From Candidatus Accumulibacter iunctus (GTDB lineage Bacteria; Pseudomonadota; Gammaproteobacteria; Burkholderiales; Rhodocyclaceae), in the NCBI GenBank assembly GCA_002345025.1, contig DDUX01000146.1:18008-77322 (forward strand): DNA of 59,315 bases, in the 5' to 3' direction. Within the stretch, counting starts at the first letter, position 1. Every line of letters starts with the position of its first letter. A program made the translations under genes and the position numbers. Of the stretch, positions 41,826 to 51,100 are shown piece after piece. Under the pieces are notes generated by a model. It did no database searches and was not told where the DNA came from. It worked only from the letters and a program-made list of their open reading frames with translations.

Positions 41826-43058
41826 GTGACTATAGGCAGCTGGAACGAAGCACAACTGGCCGTCATCGACGCTCGCCTGGTGGTCAACCCGGATGGCAAG
41901 CGGATAGGGTTTGTCGGGCCGGATGGGCAGATTTCTTTACTCGGTCTGCTCATCTACGAGCCTATGTCCGGCGGCAATGCCGGGGTCTTCGTCATGTCTC
42001 CGTACGATCTTGTAGACCCGAACTTGAGCAACGCCCTGGTGCTGACGACATCCTCTGCGCCGTATGCGAGTAAAGCCGGCGCCGCTGCGAAACCGCTTGG
42101 CGTCGCCGGAACGAACAGCGATCCAGCGGCTACCGCAGATGCGACGAAGGGGACGCCGTGGATCGCCGATCCAGACTATGTGGCCGGCATGGCTGGTGTG
42201 AATACCATCGTCGGCGGTTACGACCATGTCTGCAACCAGCTCGCAGGTAGCATCGTCGGCGGCGGTCACAACTACATTCAATATCACGTCAACGGCCACA
42301 GTTCGATCTTTGGGGGCGCAAACAACCGGATTGATTGCGGCCGATCCACCATCCTGGGCGGATCGTCATGCACGGTGAACGGTGGCGCGAACGTGGCCAC
42401 GATCGTCGGCGGGGAATACAACACCTGCCAAGGGTCACGCTCCGCCATAATCGGCGGGCTGAACAATACGATTGTTGCGACGGCAGCCTATTCAGGGGTC
42501 GTCGCGGGCCGTAGCAACACCATTGCATCCGGCGTCGACTACGGTGCCGTCATCAGCGGGCAAGGGAACACTGTCGCCCATGACTATGCGGTGGTCCTTG
42601 GGCAAGATGGCGTGAGCCTGGGCGTAGGGACGTTGACGCTTGCGCGCACGAAACTCTCTGTGGCTGGTGATGCGCAAACAGTCATCCACGAATACGCCTG
42701 GAGGACCACAAACGCGACGATCGCCAACATGACCCAATTTGTGCAGATTGATGTCACGGCAAAAGCCGCTCTGGCCATTCGTGCGCAAATGGTTGCCATT
42801 GACGAAGCCTCCGGCGCATGCGCCATCTATTCATGGGATGGCGGCATGATCTGGGACGGCGCGGCAATAGCAACATTTTACGATATCGCAGGATCCGGGG
42901 CGAACCGGAACTTCGTGCAGGTCGTGGACAATATCGGTGTCGCAGCTTTGCCGCAATGGTCAGGCACGACGGGCGCCGTGAGGCCGCGAGTGACAGGCAA
43001 AGCAGCGACTAATATCAAATGGTCGTGCACTGCCGTCATTACGGCGACGAGACTGTGA
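41826..43058 (+). CDS. Glycine-rich beta-solenoid-like structural protein
   Basis: A 410-aa protein starting at GTG. Residues about 120–270 form roughly nine imperfect repeats built on [ST]-x-I-[VIF]-GG-x-x-N, e.g. SIVGGGHN, SIFGGANN, STILGGSS, ATIVGGEYN and AIIGGLNN. This spacing is typical of beta-solenoid fibres like YadA-type heads. The C-terminus is a globular beta domain (DEASGACAIYSWDGGMIWDG). It lies between gp35- and gp36-like genes, an unusual place for a fibre, so it may be a capsid-surface fibre. Its stop overlaps the DUF1320 start. Confidence 0.75.
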   Translation: MTIGSWNEAQLAVIDARLVVNPDGKRIGFVGPDGQISLLGLLIYEPMSGGNAGVFVMSPYDLVDPNLSNALVLTTSSAPYASKAGAAAKPLGVAGTNSDPAATADATKGTPWIADPDYVAGMAGVNTIVGGYDHVCNQLAGSIVGGGHNYIQYHVNGHSSIFGGANNRIDCGRSTILGGSSCTVNGGANVATIVGGEYNTCQGSRSAIIGGLNNTIVATAAYSGVVAGRSNTIASGVDYGAVISGQGNTVAHDYAVVLGQDGVSLGVGTLTLARTKLSVAGDAQTVIHEYAWRTTNATIANMTQFVQIDVTAKAALAIRAQMVAIDEASGACAIYSWDGGMIWDGAAIATFYDIAGSGANRNFVQVVDNIGVAALPQWSGTTGAVRPRVTGKAATNIKWSCTAVITATRL

Positions 43059-43462
43059 CCTACGCCACCCAATCCGACCTGATCGCCCGCTTCAGCGAGC
43101 AGGAACTGGCCGAGCAGACTGACCGGGTGAACGGCGCCGTGGTGGATGCCGCGGTCGTCGCCCGGGCGCTGCTGTACGCCAGCGCGGCGATCGACGGCTA
43201 CCTGGCCGCGCGCTATGTGCTGCCGCTGCCGTCGCCGGTTCCGGATCTGCTGATCGGGTTGTGCTGCGACCTGGCGCGCTACGACCTGTACACGGACGCT
43301 GCGCCGGAGCAGGTGCGGGATCGCTACAAGGATGCACTGGCTCGCCTTCGGGACATTGCGACGGGGGCGCTGCGGCTCGATGCGGCAACGCCGTCGGCGG
43401 GTTCGTCCGGGCTGGTCGAAGTGGTCTCCAGCGAGCGGCTGTTCTCGCGAGGCGCGCGCTGA
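43055..43462 (+). CDS. DUF1320 connector protein (Mu gp36-like)
   Basis: A 135-aa helical protein: TYATQSDLIARFSEQELAEQTD at the start, then ARALLYASAAIDGYLAARYVLPLP and a long helix ARYDLYTD…VRDRYKDALARL. These match DUF1320, the head-tail connector of Mu-like phages. The GTG overlaps the preceding stop (GTGA). Confidence 0.88.
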   Translation: MTYATQSDLIARFSEQELAEQTDRVNGAVVDAAVVARALLYASAAIDGYLAARYVLPLPSPVPDLLIGLCCDLARYDLYTDAAPEQVRDRYKDALARLRDIATGALRLDAATPSAGSSGLVEVVSSERLFSRGAR

Positions 43463-43875
43463 TGCTGGAGCTGGAGCAGCCGCTGATCGCCGAGATCGCC
43501 AAGATCCCGGAGCTGGTCAAAGTGTATGGTATGGCGGACTTCGAGGACTTGACGAAGGCCGGCAAGCCGACTCCATGTGCGTTCGTGATCTACGATGGGT
43601 ACCGGGTGATCGAAGCGCATCGGCAGCGCCGGCAGGCGCGGGTGGAAACCCGCTGGCTGGTGGTGCTGGCGGTGAAGAGCGCAGCGCGCGCGGCGGAGGG
43701 CGGTGCGGCCCGGCTGGCAGCGGCGCCGCTGCTGGCGAAGATCCTTCGGGCGCCGCTCGACTGGACGCCGCCAGCGGGCTACACGCCGCTGACTCTGGAG
43801 ACACCGCCGCCGCCGATCTTTGAAGCCGGGTCGCTGCTGTTCCCGCTGGCCTTTGCGACGCAGCACGTGGTGTAA
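43462..43875 (+). CDS. Tail terminator-like protein (Mu gp37, DUF1834)
   Basis: A 137-aa protein: LELEQPLIAEIAKIPELVKVYGM and a beta-rich middle RQARVETRWLVVLAVKSAARA, ending FEAGSLLFPLAFATQHVV. It fits the Mu gp37 / tail-terminator family by position and pattern. One-base overlap with the gp36 gene. Confidence 0.8.
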   Translation: MLELEQPLIAEIAKIPELVKVYGMADFEDLTKAGKPTPCAFVIYDGYRVIEAHRQRRQARVETRWLVVLAVKSAARAAEGGAARLAAAPLLAKILRAPLDWTPPAGYTPLTLETPPPPIFEAGSLLFPLAFATQHVV

Positions 43876-43909
43876 CGCACCGCGCAACTTTTTTTCAGGA
43901 GACAACATC

Positions 43910-44668
43910 ATGGCGGCACGTGGATTCCTCGGTGGCGGCGATCTGTACATCGACCGCTACGACCCCAGTACGGGTCTCAAGGTCGGCCGGGTCGGGCCGT
44001 TCGAGTGCAGCAAATTCGAGATCAAGGCCAACTCCGAACTGAAAGAGCAGAAGTCGAAAGGCAAGACGACGTACGGACAGGTGATCGAGTCGGTTGCTCT
44101 GTCGCTGCCGGCGGACTTGACGGTCGAGCTGTCCGAGCTGGACAAGGACGGCCTGACGCTGGCGCTGCTCGGCACCCAGTCGGTGATCAATCAGGGGTCG
44201 GGCTCGATCACCGATGAGGCGATGATCGCGAAGCGCGACAAGTGGGTTTCGCTCAGCAAGGCCAACTTCGCGGTGGCCGGTTTTTCGGTGAAGCACACGT
44301 CAGGCACGCCGACGTACGTGCTCGGCACGGACTACGACGTCAACTGTCGCCTGGGCATGGTGCGCGTCAAGTCGACCGGCGCGATCGCCGACGGTGCGTC
44401 GGTCAAGGTCAGCGGGTCGTACAACGCCAGCACCGGCACGCGCATCGCCGGTGCGACGCAGGCGCAGGTGCGCGCCGAGTTCATCCTCGATGGCATCAAC
44501 TTCGCGGACAACTTGCCGGTGATCTGCACGGCCTGGGAGGCGGTGCTCGCGCCGGATAGCGCTTTCGACTTCTTGGGTGACGGCTTCGGCGTCATTTCGC
44601 TGAAGGGGCGTTTGAAGACGCCGACGGGCAAGACCGAGCCATTCCAGGTGGACCTGCTGACCGCCTGA
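43910..44668 (+). CDS. Probable tail tube protein
   Basis: A 252-aa beta-rich protein: MAARGFLGGGDLYIDRYDPSTG, a strand pair around VALSLPADLTVELSELDKDGL, and a C-terminal domain with FGVISLKGRLKTPTGKTEPF. Position between the tail terminator and the tape measure, and composition, fit a major tail-tube protein of B3/D3112-type siphoviruses. CAGGAGA precedes the ATG. A terminator follows 20 bases after its stop. Confidence 0.75.
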   Translation: MAARGFLGGGDLYIDRYDPSTGLKVGRVGPFECSKFEIKANSELKEQKSKGKTTYGQVIESVALSLPADLTVELSELDKDGLTLALLGTQSVINQGSGSITDEAMIAKRDKWVSLSKANFAVAGFSVKHTSGTPTYVLGTDYDVNCRLGMVRVKSTGAIADGASVKVSGSYNASTGTRIAGATQAQVRAEFILDGINFADNLPVICTAWEAVLAPDSAFDFLGDGFGVISLKGRLKTPTGKTEPFQVDLLTA

Positions 44669-44688
44669 CGACACCAGGACCGTCCCCG

Positions 44689-44713
44689 AAAAGCCCCGTC
44701 CGCGGGGCTTTTT
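44689..44713 (+). terminator. Rho-independent terminator after the head/tail-tube operon
   Basis: GCCCCG-TCCG-CGGGGC followed by TTTTT, with AAAA before the stem. It separates the head/tube operon from the tape-measure operon and lies 40 bases before the next late promoter. Confidence 0.88.
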
Positions 44714-44753
44714 CATGGGCGATCGTCGAACCGGTTCGGGATGCGATCGCCCT

Positions 44754-44775
44754 CGCGCGCGCGCGACAATGGGGC
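44754..44775 (+). promoter_or_regulatory. Putative late promoter (tail operon), probably leaderless
   Basis: A CGCGCGCGCGCG tract (44754–44765) runs directly into GACAAT (44765–44770); five bases (GGGGC) then lead to the tape-measure ATG. The same pattern precedes the protease and lysozyme-like genes. A start at this ATG would be at or beside +1, so the mRNA would be leaderless. Confidence 0.6.
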
Positions 44776-47700
44776 ATGGATGACAATCTCAAACTGCAAA
44801 TCGAAGTCGATGCCGCCGTCGGCGGCAAGGCGGCCGTAGACGGGCTCGGGAAGTCGATCGATCAACTGGGCGCCGATGCGCGCGATACGGGCGCCGAGGC
44901 GGCCGTGGCAAGCAAGGGCATCGAGGGGATCGGCGGCGCGGCACAGCGGGCCGCTGCGCAGGCGGTGCCAGCACAGAACGCGATCAAGGCGAGCGTGCGC
45001 GGCATCGCCGACGAGATCAGTCTGCTGAAGAAGGCGTACCTGGCGATCGAGGGCGGCGGCGCGCTGACCAGCGCGGCAGCGGCGCTGGCTCGGATCGCCG
45101 ATCAGTACCAGAACCTGCAGGCGCGCCTGCAGCTGGTGGTGGGTGAAGGCGAAGCCTTGCGGCTGGCGCTGCAGGGGGTCGAGAACGTCGCGCTGAGCAC
45201 GCATACGGCGCTCGACTCGACGGCCACGCTGTTCGCGCGGATCGCCGAGGTGGGCAAGACGCTGAATGTCGGGCTCGATGGTTCTCTGGCGCTGACCGAA
45301 ACGGTGGCGCGCGCGACGCAGCTCAGCGGCGAGTCGGCGCAGGCGTCGGATGCGGCGATCAGGCAACTGATCCAGGGGCTGCAGAGCGGCGTGCTGCGAG
45401 GCGATGAGTTCAACTCGATCATGGAGCAGGCGCCGCGGCTCGCGCGGGCGATGGCGGATGGGCTCGGCAAGACCACCGGCGAGCTGCGGCAGATGGCAGA
45501 GGCCGGGCAGCTGACGAGCGCGACCGTGATCGGCGCGCTGCAGGGCCAGTCGCGGGCGATCGAGCAGGAGTTCGGCAAGCTGCCGCTGACGATCGGGCGT
45601 GCCTTGACGGACCTGTCGAGCAAGTGGGAGTTGTTCATCGGCGGGGCAGACCAGGCATCCGGCGCCAGCAGCGCGGCGGCTGCGGTCATCGAGGCGCTGG
45701 CGAACAATCTTGACCTGGTCGCCGCAGCGCTGATCAACTCCGGGCAGGCGTGGCTCGGCTGGAAGGCGTACAACATCGTCGCCGAGTTTCTGACGCTGCG
45801 CACGGCCGTGCTGGGTACCGCCGCGGCAACCGGAGTGGCGACAGCGGCGACCGTGGCCAATACGGCGGCGACGGAGGCCAATACGGCGGCGCAGGTGGCC
45901 AACAACAAGGCGCGTGTAGATGGCGCGGCTGCGGCAAATACCGCCGCTGGAGCGAGTTCCAAGATTGCCGGCGCGCTGTCGCTCGTCAGGGGCCTGTCTC
46001 TGGCCTATCTGCTCACCAACCTGCAGGACATCGGCCAGTGGATCGCCAAGACAGCCTACGGCCTCACGGATGTCGCGAAGCGGGAAAAGGCGATCGAGAT
46101 CGAGACGCGCGCCAACGAAATGGCGACGAAGGCCGCGGCCGCTGCCGAGGCGGAGCGGACGCAGCAGATGCGCCTGGCTGAGGAGGCCAGCCTGGGTCTC
46201 TCCGGTCGGTCAATACAACTGGTCGCCGATTTCGAAAAGTTGCGCCAGAACGGAGAAAAGGCTGGCGACGCGGTCAAGAAACTGGGCAAGGAACTGGATG
46301 TGTCGAGCGTCCAGGGGATTGCCGAGGCCGGGGCGGCGCTCGATGCGCTGGCGCGCAAGGGGCAGATCTCCGCCAGTCAGGTGCGCGATGCCTGGATGCA
46401 GGCGCTGTCTGGCCAGGATCTGCGGATCTTCGAAGTTCAGGCGATCGCGGCATTCGATGGCACGGCGCAGGGGGCGGCGCGCCTGGCCGCCGCGCTGGAC
46501 GCGGTGCTCGACGAGGCTGTCAAGCGCACCGGCAAGGATCTGGGCGAGCTGGCTGGCGGCATCGGCGCTGGCGCGCAGAAGGCGATCGGCGATTACGACA
46601 CGCTGCTGACCCGCATGGATGAGGTGCAGGCGAAGGGGCTCGATGTCGGCGAGGTGCTGGCCAGCAGCCTCGACCAGGCGAGCAAGGCTGCGGGTACGGA
46701 AGCGGCGATGCGTGCGATCGTCGAGCGCTGGGAAGATCTCGGCCGCCAGGGTCTGGTCGCCGGCGATCGGCTGCGCCAGGGGCTGGATGGGGCGAAGGCG
46801 AAGCTCGATGAGCTGGCGCCGGGGATCACCTCGGTGACCGAGGCCTGGAAGACACTCGGACTGAAGAGCCAGGATGAGCTGAGGCGCACTGCCGAGGTGG
46901 CGACGCAGGCGTATCAGACGATCCTGAACAGCGGGACGGCGACGCCGGCGCAGATCGCTGCCGCATTCCGGCGCTATGCCGAGACGGTGATCGAGGCGAA
47001 CGGCGGAGTGGCGAGCGATCTGTTGAAGATCCAGGCGGCCATGCGCGGCCTGTCGATCGATGTGGATCAGGCGGGCAAGGCCATCGTGAAGTCGATGAGC
47101 GGCGGCGCCGCCGAGACCGAGCGGTTTGCCGCGGCGACCGAGCGCGCGCGCGGCAAGGTGGTCGAGCTGAAGGATGCCGCCGGGCCGGCTCCAGGCGGCG
47201 GGCTGACGGGCAATGTCCGTGGTACCGTCAGTCGCGGCGGCGGGATCGATGCGGAGATACAGCTGCGGCCGCAAGAGAAGGTGTTCTCCGTTGAGCAACT
47301 GAAGGCCATGAACTACACGCAGCGGCAGATCGAGGACTACTACAGCAACCTGAAGCTGTCGGAGGCGGACAAGGCTGCCGGTCTGGTGAGTCGCCCCGTC
47401 AGCACGCAGGCGATCGACCATGAGCAGATCGGCCGCTCGCTGGGTCTCGCCGGCCCGGCCGTCAAGGCTTTCGTGGCTTCGTTCGGCGAGGCGCTGCAGG
47501 AAGAGATGGCGGCGATGAAGGACAAGCTGCTCAGCGTCGGCGTGATTTCGACCGAGGGCTACCTGGTCGAGTACAGCGGCGCCTTCGAGCGCGCCAAGCG
47601 CCGCGCTTTCGATGATGCGCGCGCGTCTGCCGACCGCGACGCCAGCTCTCTGGCGCCGGCGAGTACGCACCGGGTGGAGATCGTTCTCAACGGCAGGACA

Positions 47701-47781
47701 ACGGCGATCGACACGGCGTCGCCGGATGCGGCGGCGGCCCTGATCAAGACACTGAAAGATCTGCAAGGCAGGGCTGCCTGA
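44776..47781 (+). CDS. Tape measure protein
   Basis: A 1001-aa protein that sets tail length. It has the tape-measure domain (about residues 90–310): VALSTHTALDSTATLFARIAEVG, TVARATQLSGESAQASDAAIRQLIQGLQSG and EFNSIMEQAPRLARAMADGLG. A hydrophobic, Ala-rich section follows (around 315–420), then a long helical part. The C-terminus includes LKDLQGRAA. No tail-assembly chaperone pair precedes it. It overlaps the next gene by one base. Confidence 0.9.
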   Translation: MDDNLKLQIEVDAAVGGKAAVDGLGKSIDQLGADARDTGAEAAVASKGIEGIGGAAQRAAAQAVPAQNAIKASVRGIADEISLLKKAYLAIEGGGALTSAAAALARIADQYQNLQARLQLVVGEGEALRLALQGVENVALSTHTALDSTATLFARIAEVGKTLNVGLDGSLALTETVARATQLSGESAQASDAAIRQLIQGLQSGVLRGDEFNSIMEQAPRLARAMADGLGKTTGELRQMAEAGQLTSATVIGALQGQSRAIEQEFGKLPLTIGRALTDLSSKWELFIGGADQASGASSAAAAVIEALANNLDLVAAALINSGQAWLGWKAYNIVAEFLTLRTAVLGTAAATGVATAATVANTAATEANTAAQVANNKARVDGAAAANTAAGASSKIAGALSLVRGLSLAYLLTNLQDIGQWIAKTAYGLTDVAKREKAIEIETRANEMATKAAAAAEAERTQQMRLAEEASLGLSGRSIQLVADFEKLRQNGEKAGDAVKKLGKELDVSSVQGIAEAGAALDALARKGQISASQVRDAWMQALSGQDLRIFEVQAIAAFDGTAQGAARLAAALDAVLDEAVKRTGKDLGELAGGIGAGAQKAIGDYDTLLTRMDEVQAKGLDVGEVLASSLDQASKAAGTEAAMRAIVERWEDLGRQGLVAGDRLRQGLDGAKAKLDELAPGITSVTEAWKTLGLKSQDELRRTAEVATQAYQTILNSGTATPAQIAAAFRRYAETVIEANGGVASDLLKIQAAMRGLSIDVDQAGKAIVKSMSGGAAETERFAAATERARGKVVELKDAAGPAPGGGLTGNVRGTVSRGGGIDAEIQLRPQEKVFSVEQLKAMNYTQRQIEDYYSNLKLSEADKAAGLVSRPVSTQAIDHEQIGRSLGLAGPAVKAFVASFGEALQEEMAAMKDKLLSVGVISTEGYLVEYSGAFERAKRRAFDDARASADRDASSLAPASTHRVEIVLNGRTTAIDTASPDAAAALIKTLKDLQGRAA

Positions 47782-48164
47782 TGGCGTTTCACTCGCTGTC
47801 CGGCATCAGTCTCGATGCCGACATGATCTGGGTGGATGAGTTCAACTGGCCGACGGTCATCCGCACAACGGAGTACGCGCTGACCGGTGCGCTGATCGTT
47901 GATTCCGGGCTCCGCCTGGCTGGGCGGCCGATCACGCTGCAGGGGGACCAGTCGGGCGGTTGGATCACGCGCGCGACGGTGGATGCGCTGCGCGTCAAGG
48001 CAAGCGAGCTGCCGGGCGAGTTCGTGCTGAGCCTGGCGGACGGGCGCAGCTTCAACGTGATCTTTGCGCCGGAGGATCCGATCAAGGCGGAGCCGATCTT
48101 CCCGATCCGCGACCCGGACGCAGCGTTCTGGTACGTGGCGACAATCAAATTGATCGAGGTGTAA
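47781..48164 (+). CDS. Tail-tip protein, 127 aa, unknown
   Basis: Beta-rich protein: SLSGISLDADMIWVDEFNWPTV, then ALIVDSGLRLAGRPITLQGDQ and FPIRDPDAAFWYVATIKLIEV. Position after the tape measure suggests a distal-tail or hub protein as in D3112-like phages. TGATG overlap with the tape-measure gene. No named family. Confidence 0.65.
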   Translation: MAFHSLSGISLDADMIWVDEFNWPTVIRTTEYALTGALIVDSGLRLAGRPITLQGDQSGGWITRATVDALRVKASELPGEFVLSLADGRSFNVIFAPEDPIKAEPIFPIRDPDAAFWYVATIKLIEV

Positions 48165-48167
48165 GGC

Positions 48168-51100
48168 ATGGCGATTCTGGATGGCGACATCGTGCTGCTG
48201 AAGTCCGAGGTGCTCGACGATGTGCCGGAGGGCGGCGGCATGGCGACCGGATCCGAGGTGGTCGACGGGGTGTCGAACAACCTCTTTCCGGACATCTCGG
48301 ATCTGGACCGGACCTATGGCCGGATCTCGTTGCGCAAGGTGTTTCCGGCGGTGCTGACGGATGACGTCGACGGCTATTACGGAGCGCACGTGATCATCGC
48401 CCGAGCGCCCGATGACCCACGCGTGTCGGCGTCTCTGTTCACTACCAGGAGCTGGTCGGACGAGCGCACGGCGGCGCAGAACAAGCTGGAAAGCTATCTC
48501 GCGCTGGGGGCGGAAACGCGACTGACGCTGTACGGCAATCACCTCGCCGGGCAGCGCAGCGTGCAGGTGCATTGTGCGCACGCGACGGCGTCGCCCGGCG
48601 TCGGCGAGGTGCTGGGGCTGGTGCAGCGGGATGCGCCGACGAACTTCCAGTACGTGCGCGTGACGCGGATCATCTCGCGGGCTGACAACCAGGTGTTCAC
48701 GGACCAGTACGGCGATTACCTGCGGGATGTGATCGTGCTGGAGATTTCGGATGCACTGCGCCTGGCGTTTACGGGCGCACCGGTGACGCGCTTCACCGCC
48801 GACTATTACAACCCGCCAACCCGGGTGCACTCGACCTTCGCGGCCGACGCGACGAGCTACTACGGCGTCTCGCCGCTGGCGCTGGCGGCCAGTCTGGGCG
48901 ACCTGACGCTGAAGGCGGAGAGCGTCTATACCCAGCTCGTGCCTTCGGCGCTGTCCGAGGCGCCGATCATCGATGCGCGCTGCACGGGCGATCGCGAGCT
49001 GATCGTACCGATCGCCGGCGCGCCAGCGCTGTCGTTTTCAACGACGGTGACGACGACTCCGGGGCAGGTGGCGGTGCGCTACTTCGGTGGGACGATCGCG
49101 CGCGGCTCGCTGGCGCTGGCGATCGGCGGCGTCACGCTGATCGACGATGCGGCCGGGGCGATCGTGCCGCAATCCGGGTTCACGGGCTCGGTGGACTACG
49201 CGAGCGGCGCGGTGAGCGTGGCGCGCTCGACGGGTATCAGTGGCAGCGCGACTTACACGGCTGCGCAGGCGGCGGCGATCGCCGTCGCCGGCCACACCGA
49301 GAGCACGCCGATTTCGATCGGCAACCGCGGCTACAACTACGTGATCAACCTCTCGCCGGCGCCGGCGCCGGGATCGGTGAGCGTCGATTACATGGCGCTG
49401 GGCAAGTGGTACCGGCTGATCGACAACGGCAGCGGCAATCTGTCGGGCGATGACGGCGTCGGTACCGGAATCGTGGACTACGGCACCGGGTCGCTGGTGG
49501 TGACGCTGGGGGCGCTGCCGGACGTCAATACGGAGATCCTCTACAGCTGGGGGGCTCCTGCGCACTACACGCCGCAAGTGGGCGCCAGCGTGTTTCGTCC
49601 GCCGGCGATCAAGATCAGCGTGCCTGGCGGGGCGCTGCAGCCGGGCAATGTCACGATCACCTATCTCGCCAATGCGGTCACCAGGACGGTGACGGACAAC
49701 GGCGCCGGCGGTCTTTCCGGCGATGCGGCCGGCGGCTGGGTCGACTACGCGAACGGCAAGATCGTCCTGCTGCCGAGCGTTCTGCCGGACAGCAATTCGA
49801 CGATTCAGACCCAGTTCAAGCAGGGCGCGGCGGTGGTGGAAAACCACACGGCGACGGGCGCCTCGACGAGCTTCAGCCTGAGCCACCCGGTGCTGCCGAA
49901 GAGCCTGACCCTGACGTTTTCCGACGATGCGGGCGGCCGGTACACCGTGCGCGACGATGGTGCCGGCGCCCTGGTTCTGATCGCTGCGGATATGTCGGCA
50001 ACCGGCTCCGGCAGCACCAGCAACACGGGCAACCAGGCGAGCGTGGCCATTGCGATCGCGTCGACGGCCGGAATCGGCGGCTCCATCAACTACGCCACCG
50101 GGGCGGTGGCTCTGGGCGGCCAGGTGACGCTACAGGCGACATCGCAGTCGCGCACGATCACTGGCAGCGACTACCGGCACATCGTGGCGACGCGGGCCTG
50201 GTCGGCGGCGAGTCAGACGGCTGTGGCTGCCGGCAACATCGTGGCCCGCTACCGGGTCGCGAGCGATTCCGCCGGGGCGCTCGATTCGCAGTCGCAAACG
50301 ATCGACCCGCTGCAGCTCGACCTGCTGCCGACTGTCAGCAATACGCTGGTCCCGGGATCGCTGCGCTTCAGCCTCGGCGGCAGTGTGTATGTGGATCGCG
50401 GCGGATCGCTGATCCGCGACCCGTCGGCGAGCACCAACAGTGGCGCGGTGGCCGGAGCAGTGAACTACGCGAGCGGAGCTGTCAGTCTGAGCGACTACAC
50501 GGGCGGCGGGTCACCCAGCGTGAGCGTGTCGTGCCTGACGCGCAAGGGGCTGTGGGAGGATTGGCGGTTTCGCTTCCGGGTGGCCGGCGCGCCCGTGCAG
50601 CCGGCGAGTCTGGCGATCCGAGCCAGCCGGGCGAGCGACAGCGTGCAGATCAGTGCCAGTAGCGCCCTCGATGGGACGATCAGCGGTGCCCAGGCGGATG
50701 GCACGGTGGATGCGCAGTTCGGCATCGTGACGCTGCATTTCGGCGAGCTGGTGTCCGATGCCGGGCTGTCGCCGGCGGAAAAGTCGGAGTGGTGGTATTC
50801 GGCGTCGCGAGTGTCTGGCGGCCAGATTTTCCGGCCATTGCTGGTGATGCCTGAAACGGCTCTGTACAACGCGGTGGCAGTCTCGAACTTGCCACTATCG
50901 GCCGATGTGCTCGGTCTGGATCCGGTGCGGTTGCCGGTTGACGGCCGTGTGCCGATGCTGCGCAAGGGCGATGTGCTGGTGATCCATCACACGGCGACAA
51001 CCAGCGCGGCGACGGTGAGCAATGGTCAGACGATCAATCTCGGACGGGTGCGTATCGCGCGCCTGCGGGTGATCGGCAGTGACGATCAGACGATCACGGC

